64,000 nt of DNA, from NCBI RefSeq assembly GCF_000739435.1, contig NZ_CP009159.1:806001-870000 (forward strand), given 5' to 3'. Numbering within the stretch: the first letter of the stretch is position 1; every line of letters begins with the position of its first letter. This document shows, piece by piece, positions 57,360-64,000 of the stretch. The notes below the pieces were generated by a model. It did not search any database, was not told the DNA's origin, and saw only the letters and a program-made list of their open reading frames with translations. Position numbers and translations under genes: made by a program. The stretch comes from Actinobacillus suis ATCC 33415. Lineage in GTDB: Bacteria; Pseudomonadota; Gammaproteobacteria; Enterobacterales; Pasteurellaceae.

Positions 57360-60300
57360 TTAGTGTTGCCCAAACCCTTTCAATCCGACCACGTGTACAT
57401 ACTCTTGGTTATTGGTAATTTTACGCACCAATTTATAAGTCGTACCACGTTCCGGGCTGATATTTTCCGGTGCGGCAATCAATAACTGCATATCTAAACG
57501 TTCGCACAATTCAAACAAGGTATTGATTGAAGTTGCATCCAAACGTGCCGCTTCATCAAGGAATAATAAGCGGCTCGGTAAAATATCTTTCGCACGCATA
57601 CGGCGAGACTCTTCTTCCCAGCTTTGTACCACCATTAACAGGATTGACATACCGGTACCGATCGCTTCACCGGTTGAAAGTGCACTACTTTCCGCACGCA
57701 TCCAACCGTCTGCGCCACGGAAGGTTTCCACTTCAAGATCTAAATAGTTACGGTAATCTAATAACTCTTCACCGATCGTTTGTGGCGTACGTTGTCCCAT
57801 ATCAATATGCGGATTCACACGTTTATACAACATTGCCAACGCTTCTGAGAAACTGAGTTTTTGGCTGTCGAATAAGTCTTTATGCTCTTCTCTACCATTG
57901 CTCAATGCGTTAAGTAGGATTGCGTGCGTATCACGAATATTCACGACTAAGCGAACGCCTTTCACCTGACCGAAGGCAATATTTTGTAGCCCTTGGTTAA
58001 GCTGCAAGATACGGTTTTGCTCACGTTGAATCGTTTTACGCAAGATATTGGCGACCGATTCCGCACTGATTGCTAATTTTTTCTCACGGCTGGTTAATTC
58101 GTTGGTTAAACGAGATAACTCAATTTCCATTTGTTCAATCGCATCAATCGGATCATCGGTTTTGATAATATCCTGACGAATACGCTCACGTAAGTGCTGA
58201 TAAACCGCAATAAAGAATGCGACTTTATTTTCCGGCTTACGGCTATCTTCCGAAGCTCGTAGGCTGTCACGGAGATATTCGTTATCCGCCACAGCGGTAC
58301 GTAAAGCACCTAACGCTTTATCGGAAATCGAACGTAATTCTTCCGCCGATTGATAAGCTAACTCACGGCGATTTAAGCGTTTTTCTACATCGCTGTTACG
58401 TGAAAGTTTAAGTACCAAACACCAGCTGACTTTCGCTTGCACCACTAACTCACGTTGTGTGTGGTAATCACGTTCCGCTTTGCGTAGCGTACGGGTTAAA
58501 TTATCAATTTCCGCTTCAATCGTACCTAATTGTTTATCTAAATAACCTTTGCGTGAACGCTGTTGGCTTAAACGTTGTTGTAATTCGTCACGACGAGCTC
58601 TTGCACGTTCTTCCGCACCGACATCACCCCGTACGCCTAAGTCATCGATTTCACGAATCAATTCTTGCAACATCTGCATTTTCGCATCACACGAACTGCG
58701 TAACCCAGTTAACACTTGGTTGTATTGAGTAAATTGTGCTTGTGCTTGACGTAATTGATCACGGGCTTGCTCACGTTCACGTTGTGCGCTCTCTAAACGA
58801 GCTCGTAATTGTTCGGTTAATGCAGATCCTTCCGAACCGATCGCTTCTTCGTAGCTGAAATGCACTCGGCGTTGAATCACATCAGACAGTGCAAAAACTT
58901 TTTGTTGTACTTGTTTTTGTTCTGCTTTAGCTTGTTGGTAATCTTGCTCCAACTGTTCAAACTTCGCCGGATCGCTCTTCAAGCTCGCCGCAATCGGTTC
59001 TAATTGAGTTAAGTAATTACCGAATTGGCGAACGAACTGTTCATCTTCTTCCGCTTCATCTAATTGCGCACGGCATTCTTCCGCACGATCCGCTAAGGTT
59101 TCGTCTTCTAACAAGCTCACAAGCGGTAGAATTTTATTCAACATTTGCAATTTTGCTTTTGCCGAATCTAATTGGGTGCGTAATTGCTGTTCATTGCCTG
59201 CCGCTTGGTTAAGTTCACGTTCGATTTCAGTACGTTCCGCCGCAATTTCTTGCATTTGCTCTTCCGGATTCGGCTGGAAGGCTAAACTTAAATGCGTACC
59301 GACAAATTGGCTTAAATGCTGATGTAAACGCTGACATTTTTGCACGTCAAAGGCACGTTCCGCATGTCGTTCGCTCACTTCATCACGTTCTGCTTTTAAC
59401 GTTTCTAGATGTTTCTCACGTGCTGCACGTCCGAATAACGGCACTTCCGGGAACTTAGAATAACGCCATTGACGATCAGATACTTTGACCACCACACCTT
59501 CGGCTAATTCTTCTGCAGTAAATACCGCATCATCAAATGCTGACGGGTCACCTTCAATCAAATAAAGGTCTGTCGGGCAATCCTCTAATTTTTCTAATTG
59601 TGCTTTAACGCTTTCTAAATCACGCACCACAATAGCGTGACGAGCTTCACCGTAAAGTGCTGAGAAATACGGTGCATCATCAATTGAAACATCATCATAT
59701 AATTCAGAAAGCAACACGCCGCCAAAACGTTCCGCCAATTGATTTAAGCGGACATCATCCGAACCGTCCGGCTGACTTAAACGAGTAATCTGTGCGTCTA
59801 ACGCGGCTTCTCGGCGTGCTAATTCATCACGAGCTAAGGTTGCTTCACGCTCTTTAGTCAGCATATTTTGCATAAACTGCATTACTGACTGGCTGGCTTC
59901 AAATTTTTCACCACATTGCTCTTCTAAACGTGCTAATGCGGATTGCGCCGTATGCCATGCCGGTGCGGTTTTCGCTAGTTGGTTATATTGCTGATTAAGC
60001 TGCTCACGTTGCTGACGCTGAGTCGAACGCACTTCAACAAATTCCGCTAATTCTGCTTCCACATCTTCAAGGCGAGCCTGTTGCTGTTCGAAATAGCTTT
60101 CTAATTCTTCCGCTGTCTCAAATTGCGTTTGGGCTTTTTGATTAAACTCGGCTAATAAGCGTTCCGCATTTTGTTGTTGATGTAAACGCTGTTCCAAATC
60201 TGCAAGTTTTTGGCGTAAAGCGACCGCTTGTGTTGCCTGCATTTTTTGATCGGTAAACGCTGTTAGCAAACCTCTCGCTTCATTCCACGCTTCAGAGCGG

Positions 60301-61850
60301 TCAATTTCACCGGAAATTTTGCAAACTAATTCATAAGCTTTTTCGAACTGCGTTTTCGCCATATCTGAAACGGATAAACGCTGCTCCAGTTCAAAGACTT
60401 GATCGGTTAAATCGTCCGCCTGTGCGGCAAACTCCGCATGATAATCTTCTACATTATGGAGATCTAAATGCGGTAAGCCACAAAGTTGTTTCGCTTTTTC
60501 TAATGCAGCAATCGCCTGTTGATATTGCAACGCACGTGTTTGCTGAGCATCTAACGCTTGCTGATAATCCGCCATTTGTGAGCGTAACTCTTCCACTTGA
60601 TCATCGGCATCATCCGCTCTTGCTTGTGCAGTTTCTACTTGTTCGGAAACTTCTTCCAACGCAATTTGTTGCTCTTCTAGCTTTTCATTGAGTTCCGCAA
60701 CTTCATCTTGATAACGTTCGATTTTTTCTTGGTGACGAAGCGCATTCATCACCAAATTTAAGTGATCGTTCGCTGAATTGTATTCCGCTTCTAAGCCACT
60801 TTCGTTTTCTGAAATATCCGCTACTTCACGGCTAAATTCGATTAAACGTTGCTGTTCTAACTCAAGTTTAGATTTCGATTCATACCACGCTCGGCGTTGC
60901 TCTAGAGCAATTTGTACGTTACCACGGCGCTCATTTGCATTGCGCATATAATCAGCCGACACGTAGTTAGTTGATTCGGTGATCAGGTGTTTAAACATAT
61001 CACGATCAGATTGCGTGACCTTAATCGCTTCTAACGTCATACGGTTTTCACGTAATGCCGATTCCATATCTTGGAATGCTTGACGAACGCCGGTGTTTTC
61101 CGGTAATAAATAGTCACGTAACGATTTGGTAATCACGCTTGAAATACCACCGTAAAGCGATGCTTCGATTAATTTATAGAATTTGCTGCGATCCGCTGAA
61201 GAACGTAAACGTTTAGGAATCACGCCTAAATCGAACATAAAACTGTGGTAATCAGTAATCGAGTGATATTGTTTAAATACTACTTCCGAACCATCAAATT
61301 TATCTTTTAAATCCGCTAACGGTAACACGCGCGCTTTTTCGCCGACTTGTTCGGTTAAGACGCTGATAATTGAATTGCTCATCGGCACGTTTTGTAACGA
61401 GAACGAACGAATATCTACTTTTTTGTCACGTCCTGCTACTTGTTGTAAACGCACACCGGTAATCACACGCTGTCCACGTGAGTTCAATGACTCTAACACC
61501 GCATAACACACACCGGCTTTTAATTTACCGTATAAACCTTTATCACGAGAGCTCGAGGTTGAACCGGCTTCTGTCGTATTACGGAAGTTTAATAGGGTAA
61601 GATCGGGGATCAAAGCAGTCACAAAACCCGCCATTGTGGTGGATTTACCCGCACCGTTACCGCCCGAAAGCGTGGTAACCAGCTCGTCTAAATCGAAGGT
61701 ACGTGCAAAAAAACCGTTCCAGTTAATTAACGTAAGCGAACGGAATTTACCACGGCTCACGGTATGCTGAGGATTGGCAAGCGGTGCGATTGGTGCAGAA
61801 TTTTGCAACGCAGTGGTTTGATCTTCAAATAATTCGTTTATATCTGTCAT
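57360..61850 (-). CDS. mukB: Chromosome partition protein MukB
   Basis: A 1496-residue SMC-like protein. The N-terminal ATPase half has Walker [10 protein letters not shown] (residues 63-71); very long coiled coils of Glu/Gln/Leu fill about 290-1300, interrupted by the hinge (about 660-780). The C-terminal half has the signature [15 protein letters not shown] and Walker [12 protein letters not shown] near residue 1400. MukB dimers bridge DNA and, with MukE and MukF, act as the condensin of these bacteria and stimulate topoisomerase IV. It is the last gene of mukF-mukE-mukB, starting 20 bases after mukE. Confidence 0.98.
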   Translation of the reverse strand: MTDINELFEDQTTALQNSAPIAPLANPQHTVSRGKFRSLTLINWNGFFARTFDLDELVTTLSGGNGAGKSTTMAGFVTALIPDLTLLNFRNTTEAGSTSSSRDKGLYGKLKAGVCYAVLESLNSRGQRVITGVRLQQVAGRDKKVDIRSFSLQNVPMSNSIISVLTEQVGEKARVLPLADLKDKFDGSEVVFKQYHSITDYHSFMFDLGVIPKRLRSSADRSKFYKLIEASLYGGISSVITKSLRDYLLPENTGVRQAFQDMESALRENRMTLEAIKVTQSDRDMFKHLITESTNYVSADYMRNANERRGNVQIALEQRRAWYESKSKLELEQQRLIEFSREVADISENESGLEAEYNSANDHLNLVMNALRHQEKIERYQDEVAELNEKLEEQQIALEEVSEQVETAQARADDADDQVEELRSQMADYQQALDAQQTRALQYQQAIAALEKAKQLCGLPHLDLHNVEDYHAEFAAQADDLTDQVFELEQRLSVSDMAKTQFEKAYELVCKISGEIDRSEAWNEARGLLTAFTDQKMQATQAVALRQKLADLEQRLHQQQNAERLLAEFNQKAQTQFETAEELESYFEQQQARLEDVEAELAEFVEVRSTQRQQREQLNQQYNQLAKTAPAWHTAQSALARLEEQCGEKFEASQSVMQFMQNMLTKEREATLARDELARREAALDAQITRLSQPDGSDDVRLNQLAERFGGVLLSELYDDVSIDDAPYFSALYGEARHAIVVRDLESVKAQLEKLEDCPTDLYLIEGDPSAFDDAVFTAEELAEGVVVKVSDRQWRYSKFPEVPLFGRAAREKHLETLKAERDEVSERHAERAFDVQKCQRLHQHLSQFVGTHLSLAFQPNPEEQMQEIAAERTEIERELNQAAGNEQQLRTQLDSAKAKLQMLNKILPLVSLLEDETLADRAEECRAQLDEAEEDEQFVRQFGNYLTQLEPIAASLKSDPAKFEQLEQDYQQAKAEQKQVQQKVFALSDVIQRRVHFSYEEAIGSEGSALTEQLRARLESAQREREQARDQLRQAQAQFTQYNQVLTGLRSSCDAKMQMLQELIREIDDLGVRGDVGAEERARARRDELQQRLSQQRSRKGYLDKQLGTIEAEIDNLTRTLRKAERDYHTQRELVVQAKVSWCLVLKLSRNSDVEKRLNRRELAYQSAEELRSISDKALGALRTAVADNEYLRDSLRASEDSRKPENKVAFFIAVYQHLRERIRQDIIKTDDPIDAIEQMEIELSRLTNELTSREKKLAISAESVANILRKTIQREQNRILQLNQGLQNIAFGQVKGVRLVVNIRDTHAILLNALSNGREEHKDLFDSQKLSFSEALAMLYKRVNPHIDMGQRTPQTIGEELLDYRNYLDLEVETFRGADGWMRAESSALSTGEAIGTGMSILLMVVQSWEEESRRMRAKDILPSRLLFLDEAARLDATSINTLFELCERLDMQLLIAAPENISPERGTTYKLVRKITNNQEYVHVVGLKGFGQH

Positions 61851-61870
61851 TTGCTTTATCTCGTTAACTG

Positions 61871-62584
61871 TTATTCTGTTTCATCTTCTAATTCGTCAGT
61901 TGCAGAATTTTCTGCAAATTCGACCGCTTGTTCCGCTAAAATTGCCGGTGTTGTCGCTTCACCATCACGAATTAAGCGTAATTGTGCTTCTCGTGGATCA
62001 TCTCCCACTCGAACATCCGCTCCGAAGCGGAACACTGATTCCGAGATGACAAATTTTTTGCTGTTTTGCTCTCCGATACGGGTAATAATACCGATACGTG
62101 CTAAACGGCGTAGCGCACCACCAACTTTCTCTGCTAATTTTGCTTTATCTAAGTCAGAACCGGTCGAACGTGGGTTCACCGCCTTAAGTAATTTGCTTTC
62201 ATCAGCGAGATTCATTAGCTCTTCATACACATCGTCTTGGCTGAAAATGCCTTGTTGGGCTAAACGCTCCGGACTGAGGTAAAGATAGCAAAGCACTTTA
62301 CCCACTAACATTTCCATTTCCGACATTGCCGAACGGGCGATCAAGGTTGATGCTTTCGGACGTAAGTAGAAAAAGCCTTCCGGCGCACGAATTAATTCCA
62401 CGTGATAACGGCGGTAAAAACTTTCTAACTCGGTTTGGAAGTCCATTAAGAATGCGTGTTCGTCCAGCTGTTCCGTATTAATATGGCGACCGGCACGAAG
62501 TTGGCTGTCTAGCTCTGGGAAAATCGGGTTAGCAATTGCCACTGCCAATTTTGGAGAAATAACGTCTTGAATTTGCTCTGTCAT
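61871..62584 (-). CDS. mukE: Chromosome partition protein MukE
   Basis: A 237-residue MukE (kite-family) protein: [28 protein letters not shown] in the first 60 residues and the winged-helix-like parts [22 protein letters not shown]. The last 30 residues are acidic. MukE binds MukF and the MukB heads. It lies 20 bases before mukB and 80 bases after mukF, that gap being filled by a palindromic repeat. Confidence 0.97.
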   Translation of the reverse strand: MTEQIQDVISPKLAVAIANPIFPELDSQLRAGRHINTEQLDEHAFLMDFQTELESFYRRYHVELIRAPEGFFYLRPKASTLIARSAMSEMEMLVGKVLCYLYLSPERLAQQGIFSQDDVYEELMNLADESKLLKAVNPRSTGSDLDKAKLAEKVGGALRRLARIGIITRIGEQNSKKFVISESVFRFGADVRVGDDPREAQLRLIRDGEATTPAILAEQAVEFAENSATDELEDETE

Positions 62585-62595
62585 ATTTTACTCTC

Positions 62596-62665
62596 GTAGG
62601 GCAGGCATTCCTGCCTACCATTAAACTTTCTGTTTTTCCAATGGTGGGCAAAATGCCCACCCTAC
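62596..62665. repeat. Palindromic repeat between mukF and mukE
   Basis: The ends GTAGGGCAGGCATT and AATGCCCACCCTAC are imperfect inverted copies, extended inward (CCTACCATT-type and AATGGTGGG-type) to about 26 bases with a few mismatches and one gap. Each end is also a hairpin by itself (GGCAGG/CCTGCC, GTGGGCA/TGCCCAC). The last base falls in the mukF stop codon. This is the shape of a small mobile palindromic repeat. Confidence 0.75.
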
Positions 62666-63996
62666 TATTTGTTATATTGGTCGATTACGTTCGCCTGAAC
62701 TTCCGCACCCTTATCATTAATTGCTTGCCACTCTGGGTAAACCGCTTGGCTATCGAGGCTTGCCATACCGAGTTTTACCGCTTGATCCACAATAATTCGT
62801 GCCACATCAAAATGACGAGATTGCGGATAAAGTGCCAGTTGCTCTCGTAATACCGCACCGAGATCGATTGGTTTACCTTCTGCTCTAAACGGTGCTAAAT
62901 GCGCTTGCATTACGCTGATAATTTGTTCTTGAACATCCGAAAGCGATTCATATTCCAACTCACTCGGTAATTCACCGACCGCTTCCGCCTCATTCAGCAT
63001 CGTTTCATCATCACGCAAATCTAATAACGATTCCGCTTTCGCAGTATAAAGTAGCCAAGGCGCATTGAAATAATCTTGAATAGATTGGCGTAAACGCTGA
63101 CCGAACACACGATTTTTATCCATATCAATTGCTGTACGAATAAACTTGTGTACATGACGATCATAACCGATCCACAGGTCAATCGCTTGTTGTCCCCAGC
63201 TAATGATGCGGTCTAATTTGTTTTGCAGATTGACAATCAGTTGATCGACAAAATCCAAATCATCTCGCCCGATCAAGCAGCTTTGAATACGTAGTAATTG
63301 TGCCTGTAACTTATCACCTGCCGCATTAAGCGTATCTTGTAACTCACGTAAATTACCCGAAGTTTCATCTAGTAATTGTTCACAACTAAGAATCGCTTCA
63401 TGCCAGTTTTGGCTTAACAGTTCGGCAATTCGCTCACGAATTTGATGTTGGTTTTCATCCATCATACGCTGAGAAAGATCGATGCTGTCGAAAATTTCCG
63501 CGACCGAATATTTAAGCGGTGCAAACACGTTATTACGCCAAAAACGCTCGTCACCGCCCTCTTCCGCCGCCGATGAAGCACGTTGAATCTCGTCCGCTAC
63601 AATCGAAAGTTGGATCGATAAACGTAAAGTCGAAAATTCGCGCTGGCGCACATAATAATCCGCTACACCAACACCTAACGGTGTTACTCGGTAGATTGCT
63701 AAGCCTTCGGTAAATTCGCTAGAGAAACGGTTAAGAAAACGCTGTTTAACTAAATCGTTAATCGCATTATTGGCACGCTGTGTAAGGGTGGCTTCCGATT
63801 GGTCGAATGCTTCCGAAACATAACGGAAAAGATCAACAAGATCGCTTTCTAAAAGTTCTCCGTCCGTTTGTTCGTTATTATAAATGGAAATCGCCAAGAG
63901 AAAGGCAAGGCGATCAGAAGATAACGAAAGTGAAAATTCTCGCTCTTTCGTCCAGTTGATCAGTTCTGGGATTGTCTGTGCCAATTCGTTTTGCAT
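62665..63996 (-). CDS. mukF: Chromosome partition protein MukF
   Basis: A 443-residue kleisin, first gene of mukFEB and complete in the window. The N-terminal winged-helix dimerisation domain covers about 1-120 ([40 protein letters not shown] in pieces), a middle helical region follows (about 120-300), and the C-terminal winged helix binds the MukB head ([32 protein letters not shown]). MukF links the MukB heads and MukE into a ring. The usual upstream smtA gene is beyond the window edge. Confidence 0.97.
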   Translation of the reverse strand: MQNELAQTIPELINWTKEREFSLSLSSDRLAFLLAISIYNNEQTDGELLESDLVDLFRYVSEAFDQSEATLTQRANNAINDLVKQRFLNRFSSEFTEGLAIYRVTPLGVGVADYYVRQREFSTLRLSIQLSIVADEIQRASSAAEEGGDERFWRNNVFAPLKYSVAEIFDSIDLSQRMMDENQHQIRERIAELLSQNWHEAILSCEQLLDETSGNLRELQDTLNAAGDKLQAQLLRIQSCLIGRDDLDFVDQLIVNLQNKLDRIISWGQQAIDLWIGYDRHVHKFIRTAIDMDKNRVFGQRLRQSIQDYFNAPWLLYTAKAESLLDLRDDETMLNEAEAVGELPSELEYESLSDVQEQIISVMQAHLAPFRAEGKPIDLGAVLREQLALYPQSRHFDVARIIVDQAVKLGMASLDSQAVYPEWQAINDKGAEVQANVIDQYNK

Positions 63997-64000
63997 ACAG

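Overview
The window is a 64 kb piece of a Pasteurellaceae chromosome, most likely Actinobacillus (A. pleuropneumoniae group) or a close relative such as Mannheimia. Evidence: moderate to low G+C, housekeeping genes of gammaproteobacterial type (mukFEB, ihfA, ftsK, lrp), and dozens of copies of the uptake-signal core ACAAGCGGT(C), the form found in the Actinobacillus/Mannheimia branch rather than the AAGTGCGGT form of Haemophilus influenzae. Many copies lie as facing pairs just after stop codons, where they form terminator-like stem-loops. No rRNA, tRNA, CRISPR array, insertion sequence or complete prophage was seen.

Layout. 1-9.4 kb: the end of tdk, a SetB-like exporter, tsaB, a DAHP synthase with a TrpR-like operator, a zinc peptidase, lrp-ftsK and rnd. 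9.4-12.8 kb: an Mlc-like ROK regulator next to a BioD2 (YnfK-like) gene behind a perfect CRP palindrome, a possible CRP-controlled small RNA, a NlpC/P60 lipoprotein and ihfA. 12.8-23.4 kb: pheST, a nitroreductase, a cystine carrier, a DUF2310/FieF pair, yaaA, rplM-rpsI and zapG. 23.5-33.3 kb: glnD, two tandem TyrP-like carriers (one with TyrR boxes), rlmE-ftsH and guaB with a PurR-like box. 33.3-35.0 kb: guaA, separated from guaB by a nested palindromic element.

35-37.8 kb is the accessory part: an unknown HEPN-like protein convergent with a protein carrying a type I restriction HsdR N-terminal nuclease domain, then an orphan lysozyme-like protein. 37.8-47.6 kb: a phosphohexomutase, a DUF1919/CHY zinc-finger pair, glmU and an acrR-acrA-acrB efflux operon with a clear TetR-type operator. 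A promoter-like and terminator-bounded non-coding stretch between acrR and yejL looks like a small RNA gene. 47.7-57.3 kb: yejL-yejM, then a metabolic cluster (PrpF-family isomerase, DASS carboxylate carrier, GntR regulator, divergent acnB) that shares an operator-like sequence over two promoters, then a SotB-like exporter. 57.4-64 kb: the mukF-mukE-mukB condensin operon, with a palindromic repeat between mukF and mukE.

The most interesting new-looking items are the two candidate small RNAs (about 11.7-11.8 kb and 47.54-47.62 kb), the GntR/AcnB/PrpF/DASS unit, the HEPN-like/HsdR-N pair, and the Mlc-like regulator that has lost its zinc motif. All regulatory calls rest on reading the sequence by eye; no database or folding program was used.
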